In this document: positions 33,111-44,961 of the stretch, piece after piece
How positions within the stretch are numbered: the stretch's first letter is position 1
Layout: every line of letters begins with the position of its first letter
Assembly (NCBI GenBank): GCA_960531495.1
Contig: OY482847.1
Span: forward strand, 20,928,066-20,992,065
Length of the DNA stretch: 64,000 nt
From: Zeus faber
Lineage: Eukaryota > Chordata > Actinopteri > Zeiformes > Zeidae
Reading direction: 5' to 3'
The notes under the pieces: generated by a model
Databases searched by the model: none
Told to the model about the DNA's origin: nothing
The model's input: the letters and a program-made list of their open reading frames with translations, nothing else
Position numbers and translations under genes: made by a program

Positions 33111-34550
33111 GAACGTCTCTGTGCCAGTATGTAAGATGGAGTGCAGTGTCGGGGTCTGGGCAGAGGGTGAATAACTACAGTGCTTACAGTGTAATCATGG
33201 TTCCCGTCAACTCTGCTGCAGTGGAAGGAGTGCGAGGAGCGAGGGAGGATGGGTGGTAGTGGGGGGTGGGGGTGGGGGGAAGCGGGGGGGCACAGACTGA
33301 GCTCCTTGGTGATCAAGTGCAGGCGCTGAGGAGGACTCTCCACCTGGATATTTATTAACACGGGCCTGACAGTAATGAGGCCTGAACAGGTGGGCCGGGA
33401 CACACACATCATGGTGAAGTGCATCCGCCAGGCGGCACTGGGGGAGTCTCGGCCAAGACGAGAGTGCGAGAAGTTAACCCTGCGGGTAGAACAGCTGGGG
33501 GCTAGCATCCCCATACGCACACCCACACCCACACACCACACACACACCCACACTCGCACGCTTACTTAACGAGAAAGATGAAAACTTTCTCTTACCTGCT
33601 TCAGCACACTGAAAAAAAGGAAAATATTAAGCAGTTGTGAATTAATAGAAATGTATTTAATCATTAATTCCACAAAAATAGTCCCGGTTCCTGCAAAAAA
33701 CGCCTCTAGAACTGAAGTGGTGTGAAATTAATTTGAAAATGGGATTTAAAATCCAGCAAAAACCTCTTTTGTAACTTCAAAATTAAAGTAATCATAAATG
33801 CATATGTTGCAAAAAATGAAATTATATTCATGAAAAAGGGCCGCTTTTCTTTTAATGGCACTTTACGCACGCTGCAGCGTGGCCTTGTTATGTACAGTAT
33901 TTCAATTTCACATTTCATCTGGATTGAATTTTCCTCCAGGAGTGCCTGCGTCCTCAATGTATCCCTTAACATTAACCAAAATTCTATTTGCAGAGCAAAC
34001 GATCAATAGATTCAAAAGAGTCCATGAAATTCAACACATTCTTAAATTCAATACACTGAATAGGTTGATGGAATTCTGCTCACAATGCCAGGCTCTGAGC
34101 ATTAAGGTTAAAGTTTCTGATGAAGTGGTCAGAGAAATCAAATCAAATAAAACATACCATGGTTTTAAATGCCGGGGCAGGCTGCTCCGCTTTCCATTAT
34201 GGGATTATTTGTGAGTCTATGTGAGTGTGAGCCCACATACAGTATGTATCTGTATACGCGTGCGCTCGTCATCGTTGTTTGCTTCACTTGGCGTTCCCGA
34301 AAGGACGACGAGAAGTGAAAAGGCTACCATTCAAGGAGCATTGTCCGACCTATTCAGATAATTGCTTTCATTTCTATGATAAAGTTTAAGGGTGTAATAA
34401 TGGTTCTAGTAAGGTTGGGAGGTTATGTAAGTAAAGACTCAAATGATGACGACTGTAGGCTAATGGCTTATGAGTAAGTTGAATTGAATGGTTAAAGTCA
34501 TTATCATGAGGTGATACAGAAATTATTATAACGAATGCACTGCCTGTTTG
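33111..34550. other. Single-copy DNA with candidate conserved block
   Basis: 33240-33292 is G-rich. 33840-34200 (AACATTAACCAAAATTC, GATCAATAGATTC) is a regulatory-like AT-rich block. The 119-codon frame at 33855-34214 overlaps it but has no domain and no splice context. Confidence 0.3.
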
Positions 34551-34551
34551 C

Positions 34552-34583
<32 letters not shown>

Positions 34584-34592
34584 GTGTGTGCG
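34551..34592. repeat. (GT)n microsatellite
   Basis: GT run with two GC interruptions. Confidence 0.95.
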
Positions 34593-36424
34593 CTCCTGCC
34601 CCTGCCCCGTCTCACTGTACTGTGGCTGTCTTATTAAGACCCTGACTGAGGCTAATCAGTCCTGTCATCTGACGCTGAGCAGATGCACAGAACAAAGGAG
34701 AGGAGGAGGACTTTGCCGGGGCTCAAGGTGCATCGGTGGGGGAGGAAAGGAGCCGCAGTGCCTGAGTTGATTCTGGCTAATGGCCCCCCCCCTGCTCACA
34801 TGCCCCTCGCAGAGCCTAATAGGTGGCGAAAAGGTAGAGGTGGAGGGTGACTACGTCCGACATCCTGCGTCAGAACCGCCTTGGCGATGTGACGTTGCCA
34901 GCTGTGAGTGACACAAAGTGCAGCCGAGGCGCCTCGTTGCGTCCGCCCCTGAAAATGGCACATGGGGTAATTCATTTAACTAACATAGGCTGCTCGGCAT
35001 CCGGTTCAGCAGCGGCGCCGTAGCCAATTTGAATTTAAGGGGTTACAGTGGATCAAACACGTTCCTCGCGCTCTCTACAAGACATGGCTGCAGATCCCAG
35101 GCTGTGATAATAATTAAAGGAAACAGGGATGATATCAATGATATCAGATCGATATCCGCCGTCCCTTGTCGCTCTTGAAATTCATCTTTCCCTTTTCACT
35201 ATTTCACCGTTAACGCTCTTTTCCCCCTTTCCTCCCTCTCGCTCATCGCTTCCCATTCCTCGCACCTTCGGTCATCTCCAGCCACGGACAGGATTTGCAT
35301 CGCAGCCGCAGTCAATCCTCCGAGTCAGACCGAATCACCTGAGAGGTGACTTAACTCATTTCTGCCCGCCTGCCTCCCTCATCCTCTGGGAGGACACTCT
35401 GACTTCCATACATAGTCTTCAGCCTGCAATGACCTTGGTCATAGCAGAGAAGAGGTTTAACCACCCCCAGCCCCCCTAAATGCAGAGAAAACAGGCAATA
35501 AGCAATTCTAATCATGAAAAAGGGATTTATTAATCTCAACTTAATGTCCGCTCGTCGGACACTGAGCTCCACTACAACTCTCATTACGGGGTGAAGAGAA
35601 GCCAGTGAACACTGCCACATAATCCTTTATAAAGATATTGTTGGACAGGTCTTATTTCCACATTCCGAATAACGTGGCATTTGGCTTAATCTACGGCGAT
35701 GTTAATCTATATCTGGTGGAATGTAAGCTTCCTCTTTAAACGCGTGTTCAGGAGGAACGTCCAATGAGCTGATGCACAATGCAGGACGTCAAGGCAGGGC
35801 GAAATTGCAAAACCATGTATATGGATTAAAGCCGTATCACGCATGTCCCGCTTGCCACATCAGCCACGGTTAAGGTTTTTTTTCTTTGTTCTGAGGGGGG
35901 TTCCATTTATAGTGTCCCAGTCAAACATGTTACAGAAACAGACAATAGGCTTTTATTAGTCTGTATCTCCCACATTGCTGCACGTCCAGGGCAGATTTCC
36001 AATCAGAAGCAGAACAAGCGGTTTGCCTTTAAAGATCCCGTGTCTGGGGCTAATCTGGTAAACTCACATAAACGCTCTTCAACACCCCCAGATGGAAGGA
36101 ATTAGCGGCCTAACACGGCGCAGAGAGGCCTTAAGCTTTGCGATGTACCTCCGAGATTAATTAGTTGCACAAACTTTTGATATTATTGTAAAATCCAAGG
36201 TTTGCAACAAAGAATTACCATGTCTTTAACTTGACCAGACAGTTTTGTGCCATGGAGCGGGCGGGGAGCATGGGCGCTTAGAAAGGCTGCGCTGTGTTCC
36301 ATAATGCATGTTGGCCTCATCCTCACTCTGACAGCACTTAAGAAACCTACTGCCATTTGAGTGACAAAGATCTCATCTATTTTTCAGTTTTGACTGTCAC
36401 CCTACTAAGGGAATATCTGGATGT
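34593..36424. other. Single-copy DNA with candidate conserved block
   Basis: 36000-36420 contains GATTAATTAGTTGCAC and TTTTGATATTATTG. The frame at 35129-35479 is Pro/Ser-rich without a domain. Confidence 0.3.
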
Positions 36425-36478
36425 GGCTGTGTGTACGTGTGTGTGCGCGTGCGTGCGCACGTGCGTGTGTGTGTGTGC
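36425..36478. repeat. GT/GC alternating tract
   Basis: GTGTGTGCGCGTGCGTGCGC-type alternation, short but fully alternating over its central part. Confidence 0.85.
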
Positions 36479-36954
36479 AAATAGTCGCAGGAGCAATTAA
36501 TTTTATGTCGTTGGACATCGGCCTGAGATTTACTCACAAATTATCTTAACCCCGTGCGGCCCGGGAGAAGTGTCGACGTGTGAGCCGGAGTTTTAATGGG
36601 TTCTTTTCATGCGGTGCTTCACAGCGTCGCTCACCGCCGCCGCAGATTCACTATATTGCGCTTTCAAATCTATGTGCAACGGCGCTGTTTACGTATGTCT
36701 AGGATAAAGCTTCCGATTTAAGGAAGATGGGGGACACACACCAAGAAAGGCAGCGCATCCTTCACAGGAGAAAAACAGACTATTGCCTGCCAGTGAGAAA
36801 TCTATATCAATATCTATATCTATGTTTTCTCCTTCTGTGCCACAAAGCTTAGATGTTTTTTCTTGTTTTTTTTTGTCTTTTTCCGAGCGTCGGTCCCTCT
36901 GCCGTGACTACTAATATACAAGAATCTTAATCAAGGTTCTGTGTTACCAGCAGC
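36479..36954. other. Intergenic DNA
   Basis: No gene. Short (TATC)n-like stretch near 36803-36822. Confidence 0.35.
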
Positions 36955-37275
36955 AGTAGCAGGGGCAGAAATTACTGGGGGGACAGGGGCGCCCCCCCCC
37001 ACCTTCTCCTGGGAAAAATACAGAGTTGTCCTCCTCAATATATCATTGTCAACATAACTATATCATTTTAAATAATATAATTATATGCATTGCAAGTATC
37101 AGTGCTAATTATAGCGTTAATGTGTTTTTAAGTTTCGAAAGTTTGCCCCCCCATATGTCTCACAGTGGTTTGGTCCACTGCCTCCCCAAAACGCCACACA
37201 CACCCTCGGTACGAGTGTCTGTGGAGCAATCTCTGGAAGTGGTAACTGACCTCCAGTAAGGAGCTACTCTGCAAA
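36955..37275. mobile_element. Unclassified dispersed repeat (candidate)
   Basis: AAATTACTGGGGGGACAGGG at 36970, the C-rich CGCCCCCCCCCACC, and a later GTTTGCCCCCCC segment are of a type I associate with multicopy fish repeats. A possibly related CTGGGGGAGGACACCCAGAC segment lies at 39413. Class not determined. Confidence 0.3.
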
Positions 37276-38331
37276 GGTTAACTTAAAACAAAGGAAGTGT
37301 TCACTTCTACAAATCAGAATAAAACACATTTACAACGGTACCCAGACTGCATTTTGTTCGCCCCGTTACCTCTTCAATCTTGTGCGTCAACGCGGCCGCC
37401 ATATTGGTACGGGACGGCCACGTCTCCTAATGCATGCATGTCTATGGAGGCAGGAAGTCTATCCACAATTAAAATCATAAATCATTTAACTCAAAATCAT
37501 AACTCGCTGAAATTACGACCGATTTTCAAGCAATTTGGTTTGTTACAAATGCCAGACATGTATTTATGATACAGGATATTTTAAATTAAATTTTAAATGC
37601 AGGTTTTCATACTGAAACACTTTATCTTTTGTAGATAGTAACGGGTTAGGGTTAGGGTAACTTACACTACGTAATGAGGTTCCAGCCGTCACATTATTTC
37701 CAAAGGGGGAAATTTCACAAACTAAATATTTAAGATGGTTGTAAAATATCATGACTTTTCTTTTTTTTTTTTTTTTTTTTTTGTAACCTGTGCTGTCAGC
37801 ATGCTGGGCATTAAACACAGAGTATTTGTGCCATTGCATTCAGGACAGGTTAGTCTGCAAGTGGAGTTCAAATTCTCAACCTGCAATGCAACTATTTATT
37901 AATTCTTAAATCATCAAGAACTGCTGCAATAACTCTGTCCTGTGGACGACCTGTAGAATGACAAAAGCACAGTGTTTGGTTATAGAGAACCACCACCAAC
38001 CCCCCTCTTTGGAGAACTATTTATCATGTTTGGGTCTATAAACAACTGATCACTACTCCAAGAGGGTGAGAGTCACCACGGTGAGACAAATAAACATAGA
38101 AACAAACAACTTTGACACAAAAACATGAACATTGGATGACACCATGTATTGAAAAACAGGGAATTAGGTCCAGGAAAACTGGAACAGCAACTGGTCACGT
38201 GGCCTCTTCCTGTCATAATTATGGCAGCAAATGAGGGAGGAAAGGAGAGGAATGCAACCAGGAGGGTGCTGGGGTGCACTTGAGGCAGGTGTGGTGGTGT
38301 GTGCATGTGTGCGTGTGTGATGGGACTGCCT
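37276..38331. other. Repeat-rich intergenic DNA
   Basis: 37380-37640 (GCGGCCGCCATATTGG and following) looks like part of a multicopy sequence. 37643-37657 has GGGTTAGGGTTAGGG, two and a half telomere-like units. 37761-37782 is a T22 run. Confidence 0.35.
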
Positions 38332-38332
38332 A

Positions 38333-38397
<65 letters not shown>
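38332..38397. repeat. (GT)n microsatellite
   Basis: GT run with a single TA interruption at about 38359. Confidence 0.95.
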
Positions 38398-38399
<2 letters not shown>

Positions 38400-38455
38400 A
38401 CCGGTGAGTGTACATGACTTACCCCCATTGGTACTGGTGTAGAAGGTCGGTAATA

Positions 38456-38735
38456 TGTCGCAGCGGATGGGGCCCCGAAGCCTCCCCGAGCTCCGCAGCC
38501 CTGTGGACACCCTACGACTGCAGGAAAGCCCCGAGTACCCTGCCCTGCGGCCACGGAAGACCCCTGGGCCCCCAGAGAAGCAAGAGGGCCGTGGAGCAGG
38601 CCCAGCCCTGAGGAGCATGACCCAGACCCAGGGAGCACGAGGAGACCCAGCACCCCAGCAAAAGACGCAGCCGCCGGCACAGAGCCCGTGCCATCGGCGC
38701 AAGGTACGGACCGCGGGTCCGGATCCAGTCAATAT
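38456..38735 (+). other. GC-rich block, probable dispersed repeat
   Basis: Abruptly GC-rich between AT-rich flanks, with an open plus frame of 103 codons (38455-38766) rich in Pro, Arg and Gln: SPVDTLRLQESPEYPALRPR. The opposite strand is also open for 244 codons. Both being open is explained by composition (few stop codons in GC-rich DNA). I suspect a multicopy fish repeat fragment, since sequence of this kind recurs in fish genomes, but cannot assign it. It could alternatively be a CpG-island-like or exon-derived insert. Confidence 0.35.
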
Positions 38736-38819
38736 CATGACTTTTCTATCAACCTGTGTAACTTGAAAATGTGTCCACCTTAAACCGCAGCCAGCATCCG
38801 CCAACAACGTATGAAAAGC

Positions 38820-39360
38820 AGAGTCTCTCTCGCTGACTCGACTCTGCTTTAATATCAGAGATCAGATCGGGTGGTAGATGGGGAGGCCAGGGAGGGCGAG
38901 GCACTGAGAAGCAGCACTGAGTTGCAGGTAGTTTTATACAGTATGCGCTGTATAAAGGATTAAGTGATTTTGGATTGTTGATAGTGAGAGGAGGGGAGTG
39001 AACGTGATAAGAAGTGAACACGGTTGAATTGAAAATAAAGTACACTAATAATAATACAACCAACTTGATTTCAATACGGCTCCGGCTCTCCCATCAGCGT
39101 TGTTCTATACCTTGTTCGTGTGGACTGCTTTCATATCAGATCAGATCAAATGAGGTGGAGGTGCTTATGCAAGACAATGAAGACGGGGTTACATTTCACT
39201 GCATATTTATTACATTTCACTGCATATATGTATGAAAGTATGTATATGTATGTGACAAATAAAAAATCTTGAATCTTGAATCTTGAATCTTGAAGGTTGG
39301 GAGAAGCAGCACTGAGTGGCTGTAGGTTATATGTGATTTTGGATTGGTAACTGTGGTCCC
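38820..39360. repeat. Two diverged copies of a ~270-bp segment
   Basis: TAATATCAGAGATCAGATC (38852) and CATATCAGATCAGATC (39131) start similar segments. Later AGAAGCAGCACTGAGT occurs at 38908 and 39302, each followed by a GTAGTT/GTAGGTT stretch and TGATTTTGGATTG. The second copy contains the LINE tail 39189-39294 between its halves, suggesting insertion into it. Confidence 0.5.
39189..39294 (+). mobile_element. LINE 3' end with (TTGAATC)n tail
   Basis: Same body as 29229-29311 (TTTCACTGCATATATGTATG, TATGTGACAAATAA) but ending in about four TTGAATC heptamers instead of TTGAAC hexamers. ACATTTCACTGCATAT is duplicated at 39191 and 39212. Confidence 0.65.
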
Positions 39361-41249
39361 TAAATTTATGTAGAAATGCAGGAAATTCAAAGATTCAAAT
39401 CGCAAATAATTTTCTGGGGGAGGACACCCAGACCCCCCTTTTTGTTTTGTTTTATTGTGTCCCCCATTTCTAAAACCAAAGTTACAGCCTCGAACATGGA
39501 AGAGGATTTAAAAGGTTGTTGAATTCAAAAATAAGTGCTGATATGCCACCTGACCATGGAATAGCTCACTTAAATTTCAAAAAGGTGCAGAGCTGTGAGG
39601 GCAAGTGATTTCCAGCAGCTCTCGAAAGCCTGTTCCCCCAATATTTGGTAACATTTAAGAAAAAAGCCTGTTCTGGTGGCCAAATGGGGCTGAGAGCATA
39701 TGGTGAGTGATGCATTAGGAGACAGACTGTCCGAGATATGTGCTCTCTCACGCTTGTATTGATTTCTACAGGCTTTTAATTTAAGGCACTTTCACTTAAA
39801 GCTTAGGCAAGTGTGCAAAGAAACGTCTGGCTGCATATTCAGCCGTTAATGCTACAATCAGGTTCAATTAAAAATGCATGAATCCACGGATTCTGGAGAT
39901 AGGGCCTTCGAGCAAACCTGTATTGGTCACTAGATAATAGGGATTGATAAACTTTAGTGGGCACAATGTGGAATAACGTTTTAATTGATCGGCCAGAACC
40001 AAACAAAGGAACCGCAGAGCCCACGAGAAGAAAGCAATGGATCATTTTGACAAAGATCACACACGAGACAGAGCGGGGACAATTAATCCCTAAGAGACCC
40101 AGAGAATGTCAGATCCAGTAGTTGCAGAAGTGTATGACCTTGCTAAACAGCCTGGGGAGCACAGGTGACCACCCAGCTACTTGATAAATTGTCCCCTAGC
40201 CGCGCGCGCCTAATGAAACGAATGTTTTGAACTGTCGACATGTTGGGCTAGGGGTTGAAGATGTGTTGATAGAAAGAGAGCGAGGGAGGGAGGGAGTGCG
40301 GGGTGCAAGGTAACCCTGTCTGTTGATTCCAGCAGAGTAGGCAAGGGCACAAGGTTTCAAGCTCATTAACCCCCAGCAAGAGAAGAGCTAGAATGAGACA
40401 GGAGGTAAGTATGGCTTCCAGGTCACATCCAAAAGAGCTGCTCCTTGTAAAGTCTGGACAACTGGAAAAAAATAAACCCTGTTCCTCTGAAGTGGGGCAA
40501 TAATTTGCAAATGAGTAATTCTGTACTACAATTTTATCCCGGATGAAAAAAAACGAAACGCCGCATCTATTGATTCAAAAGGAAAAAAAAAAGACAAAAG
40601 ACACAGTTTTCTGCAGGAATTGCTTGGTTGGCTGTGTTTTATAAAGATGAGTACCTCATCTTTCCCGTTACCAGGCGTTTACATTCCGCATTTTCATTCA
40701 TAATGGTGCTCAATCAATCGTCAAGCGTGGCTCAAACAAGGCCTTTTGCACGGATGTACACAATCCGATCGATAAGTAAATACGTATTTCTATCTTGCCT
40801 ATTAATCTGGGCACCCAGCTGTGAGTGAGGCTTTGCAGCTCTATCTCGCCAGGTCCACTCAAGAGTCAAACAGTGGTCCAGCGGTATCAAGTGGTATCAG
40901 TTCCCATGTTTGCATTTCATTAAGAAGTCTGTATTGTTGGAACACAAATCCTAGATGACCTGAGAGTGGCTGGCTGAATATTTTTGGAGCAAAAACTTGG
41001 CATTGGCCACCGTCAGAGGGTGGAAGAAAAAAAATGCAAACACCATATGAAAAAAGGAGTAACTTTGAAGTAACTAAATCCCAATTACAAGTGCAGCTGC
41101 AACGGTGAGTCATATGAACTTGTTTGCTGAGTAGTAGTGTGTGCTATAAAAGAGGTCTGACAATTTGTACTTTGAGATGTGAGTTTTCAAGCAACTTGAG
41201 CCAACCAGCAGAGTTTTAAAGAAGACAAATAGTTGGGGTCAAAGAGAAC
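39361..41249. other. Single-copy DNA with one repeat fragment at the left
   Basis: 39405-39490 may be the other end of the 36955 repeat. Beyond it, nothing coding. A palindromic octamer-like ATTTGCAAAT lies at 40503-40512. Confidence 0.35.
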
Positions 41250-42834
41250 AGCGTCCAAAATCACAACAGCACAAACTGCGTCAGCAGGGGCTCAGCGGTT
41301 GCATGTCCGAGCTCACTGACAGGGATAGTCAGACACTTCGCAGGACGGTGGATAAATGCCACGAAAGTACAGCCTCAGAAAGTACCACAGAATGAATCAA
41401 CAAAAACTGTGTGTCATGAGCGTCCCGTACCGCAGGCTGCCATTCAAAAAAACGCTTCCAGCACACAAAAGACTCATAACCTGGGGTTTATGGAACAGAA
41501 AACCTGGACCTCTGAGGAATGGAAAAAAGGTTGTACGGTCTGATGAGTCCTCTTTTTCCATATTTTGACGGGTTTACGTTTGGAGAAAGCTAAAGGATGC
41601 CTTCAACCCTATGGAACGCCATTTTAGTCTATAGCAAACAAATAAATAAATAGAAAATAAATAAAATAAATAAATCTATGAAATAAATCCTGAAATAAAT
41701 AAATGAGGCAATAAATGTATACATGTATAAATACATGTAAATATAAATATATAACTGAGTAAATATATTTCAATATATAATTTATTAGTTTTTTATTTAA
41801 AAAAGTTTTACTTATTTACTTTCACTCATTTCAGGGGACTTGGTCAAGCAGAATCGGGTGGTGGCCCTCCACCATGGCCCTACCGGCCCCTGGCTCCAGG
41901 CGGTATCGGGAGCTGAGGACCAGCTCCGAGTAACCACGCCACTACTACCACTGTTGCTGAGGAGAGCGCCAACACCAGTGCCAGCTCCCCCTCCCTCCGC
42001 CAGCTCTGAATCTGTGAGATAACCACGCCCCGTTCATTTGCATATAACAGATGGATGTGGAATTATGAAATAAAAGTCCCCTGAAATGAATAATATTTAC
42101 ATTTATTTTTATATATTCATATATTTATTGCCTCATTTATTTCTTCCAGGAGTAATTTCATAGACAGTAGACAATTATTTATTTCATAGGCATATTTATT
42201 TATTTATTTATTTATTTAATATTGATTAAAATACCGTTTCATACAACCCACAATATCCGTTGGCCACTATTAAACATGGTGAGGGATCCATAATGTTTTG
42301 AGAAGCCAACTTCATTGGATCCAATAACCTCTTGGTTATTGGACCATGGCCATATAACCCCTACCAAAGTCATATGATTGACTTTGTGAGGGATCCATTC
42401 CAGACTAGGTGTATCCACGCTGTGAATACTTTCCCCTTGTGATGTTATTGCAGGATGATAATGCCCCCATACAAATGGCTGAACAAAATCAACGAGAATG
42501 GTTTCATGAACACCAGGATGCAGTCAACTGCCTCCCCAATCACCTGATCTGAACACCGTTCAACCTTTAATGGAAGTTCTGGCGCAAACAGAGGGAAGTA
42601 GATGTCAAACAAAGAGGCTTTTCTTCTTGAAGAATGGTGCAATATCCCAATACACACTATTCTTTTTAGGGAGCCCATGTAACATCTGGCAAGAGACTAC
42701 AGATGGAACGAATCTTGTGGCCAACTTCCCTGTCAAATAAACTAACTAAGAAATTTAAATAGAAATGCAAACTATTAGGTCCATGTTAATATATTGCTAA
42801 CGGCTTTCCATTATTTTGGCCAACCTCTGTGCAT
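41250..42834 (+). pseudogene. Tc1-like transposase relic, interrupted by a MITE
   Basis: Pieces of a plus-strand Tc1-like transposase in order: ELTDRDSQTLRR-like DNA near 41310, VVRSDESSFSIF at 41533-41568 (first catalytic Asp, preceding Trp lost), KHGEGSIM near 42273, QDDNAP at 42451-42468 (second Asp), and SPDLNTVQ at 42540-42563. In this last motif the Glu that completes the DDE triad in active relatives is a Gln codon (42561-42563). Stops and frameshifts are frequent. The end near 42815-42834 (TTATTTTGGCCAACCTCTG) looks like a terminal repeat. The sequence 41630-42232 is foreign and splits the gene. Confidence 0.75.
41630..42232. mobile_element. Palindromic MITE-like element nested in the Tc1 relic
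   Basis: Inverted ends: 41675-41721 (TCTATGAAATAAATCCTG..., AAATGAGGCAATAAATG) pairs with the complement of 42114-42167. A second inner inverted pair, ACTCATTTCAGGGGACT at 41824-41840, pairs with AGTCCCCTGAAATGAAT at 42075-42091. The outermost parts dissolve into (AAAT)n/(TTTA)n, which hides the exact boundary and target duplication. The core is GC-richer and carries CCACGCC twice. No coding capacity. Confidence 0.65.
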
Positions 42835-44961
42835 GGACGATGAGAACAGTTACTCTCAATTACACAGGTACTTATTATGTAAATAATTAAAATAAGTTGC
42901 ACGCTGAAAAATAATCAAAATCATTACAAAGCCCATTGCGTACTGCGCCTTTCAAGCTGTTTTCGACACTTGACCACAGATTCGCTCGCATAAGATGCAA
43001 AACTACAGCAGGTCAGAAAGGCTCGGACAAAAGTGAAGGATAATACACAGCCTGGCCACAAGGAGATTTTTATACATTTGTAATAGGAAATACATACATC
43101 CTTTATATATGACTTCAATTTTATGTCAGTCTTTCCTGTGGGCCTATGAGTCACAGTGTGTGCTGTAAAGATTCGGCTAAAATTGTCCACATTTTGGGCA
43201 GCTCTTAGCTGTCACTTGTGGGATATCAACTATTGACAAATAGAACATAAAAGCAGTTGGCTAGTCCGTAGGCCATAATTTCGACATCAGCTCACTCTTT
43301 TGCTGGAGCCAAACCACTTTAGAGAAGAGCACTTAACAATGGTGGGTAATAACATAGGCCCATGTGAGGTATGATGTGACAAAGGTTAGCTGTCAAAAAC
43401 CAAACAGAATTTTCATAAAGAGCCTGGGACGTCATATTTGTGAAAGACGGCCTATTTCATGGACTGTGTGCACTTACTTTCACTCGCCAACTACTCTACG
43501 CCACTACTGCGTGCGTGCTTATGTGTGCAGAGATAAGGTCATTTGGGAATATAGTGGGCAGTCAAAAGAAAAACATATTTTGCTTTGTGAAAATTATATT
43601 TAATTTCAACGGCAGTACCTCCAGTGGACGGGCTGAACAGAGGGTTCGAGCTCAAAATCCCACAGGATTCAACAAAATGTTCCCCAGATCCAGCACTTAA
43701 AAGGTTTCTAATACCACTATGGTGCAAGTGGTTTCCACAATAACGACAAATTCAACAAAGAGTATTGCACAGAAATTGTTCTGCCATATAGTACAAAGAA
43801 TTGGCCTATTCATCAACACTGATCTCAAATTACTATTGGAGATGACTCATGACATTTTCATTCTCATCAGTCATGACGACACATAAGCAATATCAAAAAC
43901 AATCACACAAATTCATTTTAGACAGTTCAAATGATAGAAAATATGCAAATTAATAGAATATAATAGAAATCCTATTACTCTTTTGTATCTCAAAACGTAT
44001 AAACTGAAAGCGGTCTGGTCCGTGGAACGTGGAGGAGACCTGTTAATGAGGGGCTCTGATTAGCATTTGTTAAAACTCAGTGAAGTTCTCACACGCTAAA
44101 GGTCAGACCGCTGTTCTGACATGATGGGATGAAAACGTTTTACTTTTTGGGGGGAATGTCATGATTTGAATTAAGATTGTCAGATTGGATGTAAGCTTGT
44201 GTCACAGTGCAGGCGTCTTGTATGACCTTTTCAAGGAATTGTCATTTTCCGCCCCTGTGATGCCACCATGGCTCAGCGGTGGAGAGGCTCCTCTTCTCTC
44301 GCCATATAATTTGTCCTGGGTGTCACCGTTCACACTGCACTACTCCCAGCCGGTCGCACCGATGCCTATGAATCTGCAGACCAGCAGGCTGCGACTGGAG
44401 AATAACGAGAAAAGCAGCTCGGGGTTCTACTGCATGCCCCGCTCCGCCACAGGCCCCCGTGCTCTGCTGTTTACTGGCCTGAGCTCCACACACCCACAGC
44501 CCCTGCTCGAAAAAAAATGGGAGCAGCCACTGGTCTAGAGCAAATATGATCACAGCCGATGATATTAACCCGGCTCACATGGCCGGCCATGCACTCAAGT
44601 ATCTTGTCGGAAAAGTTGTTGAGCACTTTGCAGAAAACTAATATTGCTTTATCATACAGTAAGTCATGGATGTGTACACGATACACAACATAACACAGTG
44701 TATAACACAGTGTGGAAGTGGTGACACGGCGAGCCTGGGCAATTTCCTATTAAAACACTTCCTTTTAGGAGATTTGTCTCTTACATCTTTTGATCACAAT
44801 ACGGTAATTCTATTGAATATCACTAAAAGCGGAGTGACGGTCTCTACAGCAAAAAGGTACTAGCAATGGTGGAGAATTTCCCCATTAGGATTAATAAAAA
44901 CAATTATTACTTTATACTACTTCTACTCCTACTACTACTACTAATAATAATAATCATAATT
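42835..44961. other. Single-copy intergenic DNA
   Basis: An octamer followed by TAAT (ATGCAAATTAAT) lies at 43943-43954 within an AT-rich block of about 43860-44120. The 117-codon frame at 44185-44538 has no domain. GGCTCAGCGGTGGAG at 44271 is A-box-like but lacks a good B box. (ACT)n/(AAT)n occurs at 44925-44955. Confidence 0.35.

Noticed and set aside
32951-33559. 202-codon minus-strand open frame
   Set aside because: Driven by G-rich and GT-rich simple sequence (Pro and Thr-His runs).
37643-37657. Interstitial telomeric repeat
   Set aside because: Only two and a half GGGTTA units. This length arises easily by chance.
38073-38807. 244-codon minus-strand open frame
   Set aside because: Its centre is a GT microsatellite read as Thr-His and the rest is stop-poor because of high GC. 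The opposite strand is open as well.
44271-44330. tRNA-like A box suggesting a tRNA gene or SINE
   Set aside because: No proper B box at the right distance and no cloverleaf could be drawn.
44185-44538. 117-codon plus-strand frame, possibly an exon
   Set aside because: No recognised domain and no exon partner. GGCTCAGCGGTGGAG inside it looks more like a SINE A-box remnant.
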